From Timema cristinae (taxonomy: Eukaryota; Arthropoda; Insecta; Phasmatodea; Timematidae), in contig JBCFYV010000001.1 of the NCBI GenBank assembly GCA_039000515.1, positions 16,593,928-16,657,927 on the forward strand: DNA of 64,000 nucleotides, written 5' to 3'. The position numbers and the translations under genes are program-made. Below the pieces are notes generated by a model. The model did not search any database and was not told where the DNA came from. It saw only the letters and a program-made list of their open reading frames with translations. Shown piece after piece: positions 32,112 through 43,590 of this stretch (position 1 is its first letter; every line of letters begins with the position of its first letter).

Positions 32112-32504
32112 AATATGACATATTAATGATAAATGATAAAAATAATAACCAAGATGAGAGCAGTAAAAGGATAAGTATTTAAAAAGCGTTAACCATAAGC
32201 AAACAAATAAAATAGAAAAAAGTCAATTTAAATTTTCAAAGACAGAGCCTTTACAGTGTAAATTAGATATAAGGGAGTTCCTTAAATAACTTCCCGAGTT
32301 TGGTTTTTCTTTTATGATAAAAGTCTAATTTGGCAAATCTGAAACTAGCGCTTTGGATACAACGGCCTTTAGGGCTCACCTTGTAAGAATTGTTGAGAGA
32401 AAATAATTTAGGAGAACAATAGGCCCGATGAGGGACATGTGGCTACATGATCAAGGGCAAATTAAAAAAAAAAAATTCGCTATTGAAAATATTAATAACC
32501 AAAA
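32112..32504. other. Unrecognised AT-rich DNA
   Basis: No feature seen. Confidence 0.3.
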
Positions 32505-32515
32505 GGCAATCACAA

Positions 32516-32517
<2 letters not shown>

Positions 32518-32565
<48 letters not shown>

Positions 32566-32712
32566 GCACCACGTCTTACTACCCATTCGGGTTATACGCA
32601 CTTATGCTAATGTGTAATGGTAGGGTGATTTTGAGATGAAATGAAGGACCTACAGTTTAACGTTGAATCCGAACCACGGTGGAGGCCTGGCATTCCCCAC
32701 ATTCACAAGATG
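32518..32712 (-). mobile_element. SINE A copy 10, 5'-truncated, with 12-13 bp TSD
   Basis: TTA repeats, shared tail complement and body to CACATTCACAAGAT. GGCAATCACAATA at 32505-32517 pairs with GGCATCACAATA at 32713-32724 (one base lost). Confidence 0.85.
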
Positions 32713-33019
32713 GGCATCACAATAAAGTCCACGCGAGTAGAGTGTTAGGAGCTTTAAGAGGTTTATAATTCTGTACTAATTAAATAAATCTGGTTAGTGA
32801 AGAATTTATCAACGTACGAACGTTTTCCAACTTAAGGAAGTCAGTTAAATTAATGGAATTCCAAACAACAGTAGCATATTCTAACTTGGTTCGAACCAGA
32901 GCATATTACAGAGATACAAAACATTTACGATTCTTAAATAATGAGGCAATACATTTAATAATAATAATAATACAAATAATGGAATGTCTGGGTTACATCA
33001 CTCAGCCCAGTAGTGGAAA

Positions 33020-33352
33020 GATTATCCAGTACTAATGTACCGTTGTCCAGGGGACGTACTAATGTACTAATCGTACATCCTTTCCTTGGAGGATCTTTAC
33101 ATGTCCCAGTGAGATGAGGTGATGTTGATAGTGGATATGAGGGTGATATTATGAGGGTGATAATATGAATGAGTATGTAGAACCAGTGGCAGCACTTAAA
33201 CCTAACTTGAACCTAATTAACCAAACCCTGATAAGCATGAGAATAATTATTTCTGTTTCGAGAAAACTCACCCAGTACCAGCCGGGAATCGAACTTGGCA
33301 ACTTTTGGTCAGCTGCTAGGGGCTCTGACCATTATATGATGACGAATCCGGT
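33020..33352 (-). mobile_element. SINE E copy 3 with a short VNTR
   Basis: 3' end CCAGTACTAATGTACCGTTG, TCGTACATCCTTTCCTTGGA, then only about three degenerate VNTR units (33116-33175), then AAACCTAACTTGAACC and a decayed tRNA-like head (CCGGGAATCGAACTTG). Confidence 0.75.
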
Positions 33353-33908
33353 TATGGTTATAATATAAGTTAGTTTGTTGATCATGCATCTGATATGAGC
33401 TTGTTTATAGAAATGTTAACGTTATAAATAACCTTAATTTTTTTTTAGTCTTGTTTTAAAAACAATTCCCCCCCTGGAATGTTGAGAAATCTTGAGGATC
33501 GGTCTGCATCCTGTTTCGTTTGGGGTTCACCTTTGATTACTAGGCCGCTAATGTTCCGAGTTCAACGCCGGATGGATCATGAATTATTCATCATGGGAGT
33601 TGTACAAACGACACAGAGAGACCAATTACTTACTTTCTCCTGTTAAAAATCAAAAACAAAAGCGCTCTCTTGCTTCTTATTAGCTATCTTCTAATAGCGA
33701 GCACGTGCTCTATAAAAACAACACGTCAGTTGAATATTTTGTCTTCTATCTTACGTGCAAGACAATGTTTGGATGCGTCGCGTTACTGGGGATGAACATA
33801 AGAGAATGTTATTTAGGTTCGGTATTTTTATGATCTTTATAACAAAACACTTTTCCAAATTAAATTAAACATATGTTTCGGTAGATACGTTTAGTTTAAT
33901 TTTCCACA

Positions 33909-33957
<49 letters not shown>

Positions 33958-34037
33958 GGACTTGAATATCTGTCATTGTAATCGAAAAATTTTAACAGAT
34001 TTTTTAAATAGTGGTCTGACACCCTTAGCTCAGTGCA
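33353..34037. other. Decayed foldback-like sequence with (TAA)n
   Basis: 33800-33905 carries FB2-like words (ATTAAATTAAACATATG, GTTTAGTTTAATTTTCCACA) ending in (TAA)n at 33907-33957. 33353-33800 is unrecognised. Confidence 0.35.
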
Positions 34038-35284
34038 CTAAAGTTCACTGTGAAGAAAGATAGTGATGATAGTGTGCACACTAAAGTCAACATGAGGGAT
34101 GGTAGTGTTCACACTAAAGTCACCACGTTGAAGGTAGTGTTCACACTAAAGTCACCACGTTGGAAGGTAGTGTTCATACTAAAGTCACCACGTTGGAAGG
34201 TAGTGTTCTCACTAAAGTCAACACGTTGGAAGGTAGTATTCTCACTAAAGTCACCACGTTGGAAGGTAGTGTTCACACTAAAGTCACCACATTGGAGGGT
34301 AGTGTTCACACTAAAGTCACCACGTTGGAAGGTAGTGTTCTCACTAAAGTCACCACGAGGGAAGGTAGTGTTCTCACTAAAGTCACCACGAGGAAGGTAG
34401 TGTTCTCACTAAAGTCACCACGTTGGAAGGTAGTGTTCACACTAAAGTCACCACATTGGAGGGTAGTGTTCACACTAAAGTCACCACGTTGGAAGGTAGT
34501 GTTCTCACTAAAGTCACCACGAGGAAGGTAGTGTTCTCACTAAAGTCACACGTTGGAAGGTAGTGTTCACACTAAAGTCACCACGTTGGAAGGTAGTGTT
34601 CACACTAAAGTCACCACGTTGGAAGGTAGTGTTCTCACTAAAGTCACCACGTTGGAGGTAGTGTTCACACTAAAGTCACCACGTTGGAAGGTAGTGTTCT
34701 CACTAAAGTCACCACGTTGGAGGGTAGTGTTCTCACTAAAGTCACCACGTTGGAAGATAGTGCTCGTACTAAAGTCACCACATTGGAGGGTAGTGTTCTC
34801 ACTAAAGTCACCACGTTGGAGGTAGTGTTCTCACTAAAGTCACCACGTTGGAAGGTAGTGTTCACACTAAAGTCACCACGTTGGAAAGGTAGTGTTCTCA
34901 CTAAAGTCACCACGTTGGAGGGTAGTGTTCTCACTAAAGTCACCACGTTGGAAGATAGTGCTCGTACTAAAGTCACCACATTGGAGGTAGTGTTCTCACT
35001 AAAGTCACCACGTTGGAGGGTAGTGTTCTCACTAAAGTCACCACGTTGGAAGGTAGTGTTCACACTAAAGTCACCACGTTGGAAGGTAGTGTTCTCACTA
35101 AAGTCACCACGTTGGAGGGTAGTGTTCTCACTAAAGTCACCACGTTGGAAGATAGTGCTCGTACTAAAGTCACCACATTGGAGGGTAGTGTTCATACTAA
35201 AGTCACCACATTGGAGGGTAGTGTTCACACTAAAGTCACCACGTTGGAAGGTAGTGTTCACACTAAAGTCACCACGAGGGAAGA
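34038..35284. repeat. Minisatellite, 33-bp unit, about 37 copies, with a 198-bp higher-order repeat
   Basis: Unit core GGTAGTGTTCACACTAAAGT plus CACCACGTTGGAA. The variant GAAGATAGTGCTCGTAC occurs only at 34753, 34951 and 35148, so six-unit blocks of 197-198 bp were duplicated. Because 33 is a multiple of three, frames stay open on both strands (for example 34684-35535 and 34665-35261); they encode 11-residue repeats with no sign of being genes. Confidence 0.95.
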
Positions 35285-35560
35285 CAGTGAAGACAGTGAC
35301 GTGTCATGCTCCCCCTGGGGATTGTATGCTCTCACTCTCCCGAGAAACCACTCCCCGAGGAGATGATGTTACTGCTGTTACTTTCTACGAGGGACGGTCC
35401 AGTTTCAGGTGTCAAGGGCAGGTTTTTACTGCGTCCAGCCTTGAATGGGCCAGGGGAGATCACTCTAATTACGTATATGTGACTCCCCCTGAGGGACCGG
35501 GTACGTGCAGCAACTACAGTCCCAGCCAGTACTGATAGCCCACTAATTCTACAGGTGTCA
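35285..35560. other. GC-richer unique DNA right of the satellite
   Basis: Open in one frame continuous with the array up to 35535 but without recognisable domain or splice logic. Possibly old flanking DNA. Confidence 0.35.
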
Positions 35561-35561
35561 T

Positions 35562-35950
35562 TTTGGAAGGAGTGCAACGAACGCAAATTAAAGAAAGTGT
35601 TTTTTTGCAGTTTGTACCAAAACATTTTTATTTGGCCAAAATCAAATCAAATAACTCTCTATTAGAAATATAAAGTTCCAATTTCTTCACATGATGATAT
35701 CAACAGTTGTTGAATATCTGTCATGAGCAAAACGGCATTAGATGATAAATTTTTTAAATGAAGATAAAGAATTGTCATTAAATTCCAGGACACCCTTGAC
35801 AAATATTCAACAACTGTTGATATCACCATGTGAAGAAAATTAAACTCTAAGTTTCTACTGGAACAATATTTGATTTATTTTGGCCAAAAGATGTTTTGAT
35901 ATAAAAACTGCAAAAAACACCACCCTTTTCTCGCGTTCCCTTCACTTCCC
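35562..35950. mobile_element. FB2 foldback element copy 2
   Basis: TTTTTTTGCAGTTTGTACCA ... CAACAGTTGTTGAATATC on the left pairs with TATTCAACAACTGTTGATAT ... ACTGCAAAAAACACCACCC on the right, ending CTCGCGTTCCCTTCAC. Confidence 0.75.
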
Positions 35951-36114
35951 CCTTAACTTTCTCAGTGCATCGCACTATACTCTTCACTAGCAAGTTTCTA
36001 GATCATTCTACTGTAATCTCGTAGGAGCGTTTAGGCGATTTAAGAAAAGTGTGAGTTTTTTTTTACAACATAAGTGCAGTCCTATTTTTAATGTAGGAAT
36101 CTAATACAAGTGAC

Positions 36115-36262
36115 TAAATTACTCTCACGTATTCATTAATCGAGTCATTTGATCTGCAACTGTCTCGTTTCATTCTTTTTACCATCAATGCCTATAAAAT
36201 AAAAATAAGAATATGGTAAAATGTTATCAATGTTGACAATAAAAAAAATAATGTTTGCAATA
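36115..36262 (+). repeat. Dispersed repeat G, 3' part
   Basis: CTCACGTATTCATTAATCGA, TGATCTGCAACTGTC, GGTAAAATGTTATCAATGTT. The 49-bp segment is missing. Confidence 0.55.
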
Positions 36263-36500
36263 CATGGGAACTTATAGCTAGGAATGTTGAAAAAGAATAT
36301 TTTTTTTCTCCTAGTATCAATATTTTCCACCCGATACTTTTCACTCGGTTGGTTTATTTCGATACTTTAACTAATATGAGTACTTACACACTGGTATAAA
36401 AAAAACCTACGTAATATTATTATATTTGGACACAATTTTCTGCTCATTCTTTCCATTATACATCCTTACATATAAATATATGCGTTCCGTTTCATCGTAT

Positions 36501-37196
36501 AGAACTGTCATTTGTTACATGTTGATAAGATGATTGTCTGGAACTGGCATTTGTTACATGTCGATAAGATGATTGTCTGGAACTGGCATGTGTTACATGT
36601 TGATAAGATGATTGTCTGGAACTGGCATGTGTTACATGTTGATAAGATGATTGTCTGGAATTGTCATCTGTTACATGTCGATTATTATTATTATTATTAT
36701 TATTATTAGCACCGCGTCTTACTAACAGTTCGGGTTATACGCACTTACGCTAATGTGTAATGGTAGAGTGATTGTGAGATGAAATAAAGGACCTACAGTT
36801 TAACGTGGAATCCGAACCACGGTGGAGGCCTGGCATTCCCCACATTCACAAGATGTCTTTTCAGAGGTGAAGGAAGGGTTTGGTAATCAGATAAATCTGT
36901 GCCGGGACTGAGGATTGAACCCCGGCCGCCAGCACAGAAGTCTGACACCTTACCCCTAGACCACCAGGTCACCTAATACATGTCGATAAGATGATTGTCT
37001 GGAACTGTCATGTGTTACATGTTGATAAGATAATTGTCTGGAACTGTCATGTGTTACATGTCGATAAGATGATTGTCTGGAACTGTAATTGTTACATGTT
37101 GATAAGATGATTGTATGGAACTGTCATTAGTTAGATGTTGATAATAGGATTGTATGGAACTGTAATTTGTTGATGTTAATAAGATTATTGTCTGGT
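36501..37196. repeat. Minisatellite, 39-bp unit, interrupted by a SINE
   Basis: Unit CATGTGTTACATGTTGATAA plus GATGATTGTCTGGAACTGG. Five units before (36501-36682) and about five and a half after (36977-37196) the inserted SINE. Units decay toward the right end. Confidence 0.92.
36683..36976 (-). mobile_element. SINE A copy 11, full length, inside the 39-bp array, with 11-bp TSD
   Basis: Minus strand from GGTGACCTGGTGGTCTAGGG (36973) to TTA repeats. TACATGTCGAT flanks it at 36672-36682 and 36977-36987, and both copies are the same position of the minisatellite unit. Confidence 0.93.
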
Positions 37197-37825
37197 GATT
37201 GAAGATGATGGTTGTGTTTCACTTCGATGGTTAGTCCTGGAAGACAACGTTTTTGATGTCAACTTCTCGATGAACGTAGCGAGCATGTAGTTTAAGTAGA
37301 TGGATGAAGATTAGGGGCGGATCAATTATCTCATAGAATTGGGGTGGACGAAAGATACAGGGTTAAATATAAATTTACCATGCCACTGTTTTAATACATC
37401 AAGTATTTCAACTCCGGAAACCCCTCTTTTAGTTTACATGATAAATTGTGTAATAAAAGAGTTGACAAAAAAACAACTGGTGGTGATAATTGTTCTATTT
37501 TGTTTTATTCACTGGTGGGCTAGTTAAAGAATCTTCTCTCACACAAAGCACGTGTGAAAAACATACGCACACATACACACACTCGTACATTATCACACAG
37601 AAACACGCGTCTCTATCACGGCGATAAATTCACACTTTTTTTTTTCTTCACCAGTGAGACACACATAACTTTGCTCTAATTTGAAAATTTCGCATTTGAA
37701 ACATTCTCATTTGTATTAGTTTCTCATGATTACGTGGTATTGAGAAAGTCTTATGCAGCTAAAAAAAAAAGATCATGTTAATTTTTACTGAAATACTGGA
37801 ATATGCGGGTGTCCCAAAAGTTTCT
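37197..37825. other. Unrecognised DNA
   Basis: CA-rich at 37560-37610. No gene recognised. Confidence 0.3.
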
Positions 37826-38174
37826 TATAAAGTTGAGTCGATAATTCGGACGTCGATAGTCCAGATCGCCAAGAAATAAAAAAATAAAAACAATAACATG
37901 ACAGACAAAAAATATACCTTGATCCATGTTTAAAAAAATGAGACTTTTTGTTGTTAGATTATTGCCTTCGTATTTGTGATATTTAGCACAAAAAAATATG
38001 TGTAAGTTCGTTGTTTATAATAATAAAGTGAATTTGTTTGTTTCTTTTACCTTATTACTGAGTTTTCATAAGTATACAGTTTATGATTATTTTTATTTTT
38101 TCGTAAAGGCACCGTAATTTCTAAAATCTGAATCTAAAGTCAAATAGTCCGAATTACCGACGCTCGACTGTGTA
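37826..38174. mobile_element. Small TIR element, pogo/Tigger-like
   Basis: AGTTGAGTCGATAATTCGGA near 37832 is inverted near 38140-38170 (GTCCGAATTACCGACGCTCG). TA dinucleotides flank both ends. About 345 bp and AT-rich with no frame. Confidence 0.45.
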
Positions 38175-38234
38175 GTTTTTTTCTGTCATGTTTCTTACAA
38201 CCCATCCGAGATAATAATAAAGATAAGCATCAGT

Positions 38235-38945
38235 TTGGCAACATACTGTATTTCCGGTTACGGGTAGGTCAGGGTTTGAGTCTCTAATTGGTGCATTGAA
38301 TGATGTAGACAGTCCAAATATGGTTTTCCCAAACCTCTCTTCACGGAAATATTTGCTCACGTCCAGTCGAATACCCACCTTATCTTTATTACCCCTTTAT
38401 ATTATGTCGTTCATAATCCTTGAGATAACCACTTGGGTGGTTTAAGGCGTTACTTTGTCAATACACTGGACTGTCCATGACGGGAAGATAGGGGTTCACA
38501 TCCCAATTAGGTGTACTGAGGGTGGTTTTTACCTAACTGGTTTTTCACACTCCTTCCACGCGAATGTGTATACACCTTTTCTAAATTCAACCATCATCCC
38601 AAGGTTTAACAATATACCGTCCAGAAAATCATCTTCTTTCTTGATACAGATAATAAGTTAGCTTGTAAATAATGGAACCGATACTCTTCATATTTGGATG
38701 AATTATTACTTTTTTTAACCACAGCGTCTTACTACCCATTCGGGTATGTACTAATTACTCTGATGGTTTTAGGAATCAGGAAGCTTATATTTAGGGGAAG
38801 TGTGCCCGCATTTTGGTGGAGGGAGTGTGTAAAACCATTTAGGAAAACCCACCCTCAATACACCTGACCGAGATCCGAACCTTTATTGGCAGTCAAGTCT
38901 ACTGCTAGAGTAGCACTCTTAGACCATTCAGCCACCGAAACGGGT
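38235..38945. mobile_element. Cluster of three SINE B copies (+, +, -)
   Basis: 38235-38400 (+) is decayed (CGGTTACGGGTAGGTCAGGG). 38425-38615 (+) has GGTTTAAGGCGTTAC and CTCCTTCCACGCGAATGTG. 38710-38945 (-) is full length with shared tail CAGCGTCTTACTACCCATTC and head GACCATTCAGCCACCG. Confidence 0.7.
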
Positions 38946-39255
38946 ATAAAAGTTGGGTGTTGTGGAATATGTGTGTAATGTGACTTTCCTCCTTTTCCCC
39001 TTGTACCCTCCATATGTTAGAAGTTCCATGTCAATGTTCGACCTAACAGTACTGAGTGTACGACCATCAGAATTGTAATAATCATAGTCGAAAAGAAAGA
39101 TCTGGCATAGTAATGACAGTGCCGATGAGGTCAGGAAGTGAAAACAGTCGCGCGAGTTCTTATTCACGCGACACTTTCGTGACGATCTATGACATTGAAT
39201 TAAATACAGGTGGTATTTATTCATGGTAGATCATGGGTTTGACCTTTTTTTAAAA

Positions 39256-39382
39256 ATAAATGAATCAAATAGCCAAAAGCTATTATTTATTCTTATAGTG
39301 AGGATTACTCCATCTAGATATGGATAGAGTAATCCTCACTAAAATGCCTAATAATATCTTCGGCTATTTGATTCTTAAATAT
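39256..39382. mobile_element. Small palindromic element (MITE-like)
   Basis: Perfect 14-bp stem AGTGAGGATTACTC (39297-39310) with its complement at 39327-39340 around a 16-base loop. Outer arms also pair (GAATCAAATAGCCAAAAGC with GGCTATTTGATTC). Confidence 0.7.
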
Positions 39383-39527
39383 GCGATCCCTCACAATTAT
39401 AATAATTGTACAAGTGGCAGTAATAAGACAACTACCGAGCGGAGGGTGGCTGCGTTATCTGATAGTTCGTGATCTTAATAAATCACACAATTTGTAGCTA
39501 ACGATTTCCGCACGTCCATCATAGACT

Positions 39528-39648
39528 CTGCCTTAAAATATGAGTGAAGAATGACCCTGGGCAGGGATATTCCTGGATAGCTCAGTGGTTAGAGCATTAG
39601 CGTTCTATGCTAAAGGGCTCGATTCCCGTGTCCAGGTGACAATTTTCA
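39528..39648 (+). mobile_element. SINE D copy 2
   Basis: Leader AGACTCTGCCTTAAAATATG, then CCTGGATAGCTCAGTGGTTA: paired acceptor (CCTGGAT with GTCCAGG), D-stem (GCTC/GAGC) and anticodon stem (TTAGC/GCTAA) with loop GTTCTAT. The variable loop is deleted, so it is not a working tRNA gene. Confidence 0.65.
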
Positions 39649-39904
39649 GAATATGTTTTTTTATAAATTAAAACTCACTTTTATTTTATTTGCTCTAATG
39701 ATAATTGTGTTTATTAATTTATGTGGAAGGATTGGTGTTAGTTATTATGCATGCATATCAAACCCATTTAATCATAAAAGCCAAGATTAAATATTGAAGA
39801 TTAAATGCTGTATTAAAAAACTCAACATTTCCCTCATATTAAATAAAAAAAGAATTCCAAATTGTAAAATTATTATTGCTTACTAACTTACTCTATAGAA
39901 TTAG
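39649..39904. other. Unrecognised AT-rich DNA, LINE 3' end at right
   Basis: 39850-39904 is the 3' UTR of the LINE remnant that follows (minus strand GAACTTTTGAGTTCCTAATT ... GTAAGTTAGTAAG). Confidence 0.45.
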
Positions 39905-40255
39905 GAACTCAAAAGTTCATTGCCGTACTTGTAAAAGTACGCCACCTATCCCTTTCTTGAGATATTTCTAGCCAGTCCATCTCGTTACACCCTTTCTCTT
40001 TAAAATCCATTCTAATATTATACTTCCATATGCGTCTAGATGTTCCCATTGCTTTCTTCCCATTGGGTCTATCAGTTAATATCCTGAACATGGTCCAAGA
40101 ATCTCCCATTCACGCTGCGTGTTCTACACACCATTATGATGAATACAGGATATATAACTCATCATTATGTAACCTTCACTCTCCAGTTTCCTCCTAATAT
40201 CTTCATGAGCAGCTTGTTTTCTAACAACCTTTATTTTATTCATTCCTTGACAAGT
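39905..40255 (-). pseudogene. LINE reverse transcriptase, C-terminal remnant
   Basis: Minus-strand frame 40109-39909 has RRIWKYNIRMDFKEKGCNEM then DWLEISQERDRWRTF and TAMNF, the standard C-terminus of a common animal LINE. It is the same family as 20396-21050 (HRWENNIKMNLKEI, DWIELVQDRD). Upstream, 40255-40110 gives ENKLLMKILG and more family words but with stops. No polymerase core. It probably arrived 5'-truncated. Confidence 0.8.
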
Positions 40256-41155
40256 GAGATGTCAACAACTTACTCCTTTTCCGACTGTATTCTTTTCCTA
40301 ATTTATACTTAAATATCGTTATTAATGTTAATAATAAATATTATAAAAATAAACTTAAGATTGAAATCGTAACAAAAAATAATTCTTCATTCAAGAATTT
40401 GATACCAAACATTGTACATATTTTGTTCACATTATTAACATTTTTTTTTTTTTTTGTACTTGATCCTTCCCAAGTAAAGAGTAGATATGTGAACTTTTAA
40501 ATCTGTCATCCTATGAAAATTTGTCTATGGTTTAGGTCTACATGTTTGAAAGGTTAATAAAGGTCTGAAGTGAAAAAAAAAAAGTGACTTTAAAGATTCC
40601 TTCCAATGTAGTGTACTTCCTGCCTCAAAATGAAAGTGCTGACTTCTCAAATGTAAGTCAGGTCCCTTTTTATAGAAGATCAAGTTGTCACTTTCGTTGA
40701 ACATTATTTTATTTAAATACTTACCTTTCTCTATTATGTGAACATGTTTTGTGGCGTCTTTTCATCGACGCAGTGGTTGTGGGTGTCGGGCATTACAATC
40801 CAAAAATTATTCAGGTCATCACATCTAATATATTTTTTTTTTAGGTAAATGAACGCTGAATGTATTCTTGACATTTGCAGAAAGACGAACTGACACTGCT
40901 AAGGTTTTGAGTTTATTAGTCAATAGGTTTTTACGTTTAATCTACACCATCTTTTTTTTATTTATCTCCACCTATCATTTTCTGTATCTTTAAATAACGA
41001 ACTTTCTCAAATCTATATTTTTGTGTTTGAGGCTCTGGATAGATTAGGTTCAGTTTTAAAGTTGTTGTTATCATTTTATTCGTGACGTAAAATAATTCAT
41101 TGGCTACGATGAACTCGTTCCCTCCCCTCACTACAATCCCCCTTAATACTTATAA
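40256..41155. other. AT-rich DNA with a decayed repeat G fragment
   Basis: 40470-40560 has GAGTAGATATGTGAACTTTT and CTGTCATCCTATGAAAATTT, a decayed repeat G on minus. Nothing else recognised. Confidence 0.35.
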
Positions 41156-41156
41156 C

Positions 41157-41395
41157 CCACTTCGGTGGTCACATGATCTAAGACGTTCCTTTAGTCAATG
41201 ATGGGGATATCAGGTTTTTCATCCTGGTTGGAAGTACCGAAGAAGTCTTTTTCCTTAATAGTTTTCCACTCTGCCTCTGCACAAATTTGGACACTCTTCT
41301 TCTAAATTAAACCTTTCTCATCCCTTATACATCAACGTGATTAGTTCGTATACGATTAACCTCAACCGGTAGTAAGACGTGGCGTGAAAAAATAA
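41157..41395 (+). mobile_element. SINE B, head shortened
   Basis: CACTTCGGTGGTCACATGAT, a deletion in the anticodon region, TCAATGATGGGGATATCAGG, body, and tail CGGTAGTAAGACGTGGCG. Confidence 0.7.
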
Positions 41396-41439
41396 AGAAT
41401 AAGAGCTACATTTAATGAACTTGTGCAAATTTGTTTGAA

Positions 41440-41650
41440 ACCTCAGTTTAGTCGGTAGCATACTTTTCTAATGAGATAAGAGTCCCAAGTTTGATTCTCA
41501 GCAGGGCCAATACATTTATCGGGGGAGAGGGGGGGGGGGGCTGAGTGTTGTGTCTTTTCTAGATTTAAGTTAGTCTATAAGACCTGTGATGATAAAATTG
41601 GTGGGTTCAGAAAGTGTACGTTAAGCACTTTAATGGAGCGAAAGTGTAAA
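41440..41650 (+). mobile_element. SINE C copy 3 with expanded G tract
   Basis: CAGTTTAGTCGGTAGCATAC, decayed B box AAGTTTGATTCTCAG, G-rich 41520-41541 (GGGGGAGA then G12), TGTTGTGTCTTTTCTAGATT, and end GTGTACGTTAAGCACTTTAA. Confidence 0.7.
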
Positions 41651-42317
41651 TTTTAAGTGTTATTCTGTATTGAATTTAGTATACTTTAATTTTTAATTTT
41701 TTTTTATTGCAAGGACAAACCACTCTAAGGTTATAAAATAATCTTTCACTGGCTTTTAGGTAGGGGACGGGGCTCTTTAACTTATCCGAGATGCCACCTG
41801 GAGCGGCTCTGTAGCCTTGCCATCCAAAATACACCCAAGTTCACAAACCTGTTCCAAAGGTCAAATCTGCACCTTTTTAACCTATTGAGATGGTACGACC
41901 TAGTGTTTATACTTTTTTAAAAATTTTACCATTACATTTGAAAGTGAAAACTTATATAGGAGGGAGGTAGGCGGGTGTCGAAGGTGTGATGAAAGATACA
42001 CAGTCACTTTCATTTAAATGGTTTCATGTAAACTAAACATGGAGAAATGATTATTTATGGTCCGTAGAAGAAGAAGCTTTCATGATCAACTATGCATGGG
42101 AAGACAGCCGGACAAGACAAGTTGGAACACGGAAATAAAATGTGGGAGATGCGTATAAATATAAATTACTGAGGTGAAGGTACAATTAAAATGGAAAGGG
42201 GAAAATATGTAAACAGGATGTTGTTACAACTAGAACTCATATGTTTGTCGATTAATTTGAAAAGTTGATTAAAAAAATAGTTTAGTGAGTAGGATTAGAT
42301 TTTTGGTTAAAACACAA
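41651..42317. other. Unrecognised DNA
   Basis: No gene recognised. Confidence 0.3.
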
Positions 42318-42565
42318 TCTACCTATTTCGGTGGGCGCGATGTCTAAATCGTCGCTCTCGTGATAGACTAAACTTCTGATGACGAGGAGATCGAGGTTTG
42401 AATTCCGGTCGATTGTACTGAAGGTGGTTTTTCCCTCCTTACTTCCACGCACATGCGGGTACACTTCCTCTAAAAATTCAACCTTCCTTATTCCTAACAC
42501 ATTAGCTTAGTTAGAACATATGCCTATAAGCTGAGCGGGTAGTAAATAGTGGTTCTAAAAAAACA
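42318..42565 (+). mobile_element. SINE B, full length
   Basis: Head TTCGGTGGGCGCGATGTCTA, GATGACGAGGAGATCGAGG, ACGCACATGCGGGTACAC, and tail GAGCGGGTAGTAAATAG. Confidence 0.8.
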
Positions 42566-43287
42566 ATAAAAACTAGAATGTAATACCAAAAAATGTTCAT
42601 TTAAAAAAAAATAAGAGAACTAAACTCAAAGCTGTATCTATTACTACGACACTAATTTTAACTAATCATGATTTGTATTTATAATAATTTTAATAATAAT
42701 TACATTGCTAGCTTATAAAATTATTTTAATTATTGATTATAATAACAAAAAGAGGAATTATAGGTTAAAAACAATCTTAAAAAAAAAATTGTAGTTTTAA
42801 TCCAAAAATACAAAGCAAAATATCACTGTGCCCTGTAAAAGTAATAAAACATATTTATGTGCATGGGTCTAAAAGGTTTTAGAATTAATATAAAACATAT
42901 GTATTTTAATACAAATAACTGGCTATCATACTAAGCTCACTGGAGATTTTAGTTTTAAAACACTTGATTTTCCGCACATTGGTTGAAAGACAGGTAATCA
43001 TGTAGGAGATAGGGATGGGTATTAGCCAATTCTTTACAACATTAAAGTATTGTTTCAATATTTTTGATTATTTCTAAGTATTCGATTGCCCGTGAACAGA
43101 ACAGAAAACAGAAAATTTCTTTGTCAGCTACATCCGCAATCGTTAAGCGGTTCTTTAGAATTGTGACCCGACCACTTTAACCATTGATTAAAATTCAAGA
43201 AAATATGTGATCATTATGTTAGTCGTTGATAAATATTAATAATAATATAATATAATATAATATAAATATTATTACTATCATGACTAT
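42566..43287. other. AT-rich unrecognised DNA
   Basis: Simple (TAATA)n at 43240-43270. Nothing else. Confidence 0.3.
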
Positions 43288-43502
43288 TTTTAGCACTGCG
43301 TTCGGACTTTACGCCTATGTATGGGGGTTAAGGATTAATTACTAAGGTTAAATTTGGAGGAAGCGTAGTCACATTTGCGTGGCGGGAAGGTTTAAAATCA
43401 CCTTCATTACTACCGACTGAGAGATTCTAACGCCGTTATTTCCGTCATAGGCAGTCTACAGTATGTTGGGAGAGTGACGCCTTAGAACAGTCAACCACCG
43501 GA
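43288..43502 (-). mobile_element. SINE B, shortened
   Basis: TTTTAGCACTGCGTTCGGAC (the ACTACCC part is deleted), CACATTTGCGTGGCGGGAAG, head GAGAGTGACGCCTTAGAACA. Confidence 0.7.
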
Positions 43503-43590
43503 GATGGTTACGTGAAAGTAGATCCATAGTAACTTTTCCAGCTGTCAGATAAGATTATTACTATGAATATATGACAGAAACTACCCCAGA
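43503..43590 (-). repeat. Dispersed repeat G fragment
   Basis: GTTACGTGAAAGTAGATCCA, AGTAACTTTTCCAGCTGTCA, GATAAGATTATTACTATG. A single 49-bp segment. Confidence 0.6.

Noticed and set aside
34665..35535. Open frames of 198 and 283 codons with 11-residue repeats
   Set aside because: They arise from a 33-bp tandem repeat in which several frames on both strands are open. No start context, domain or flanking exon supports a protein.
39570..39645. tRNA-Arg(TCT) gene
   Set aside because: Acceptor, D and anticodon stems pair, but the variable loop is missing and the copies at 23500 and 58080 have different anticodon loops, so it is a repeat-family module.
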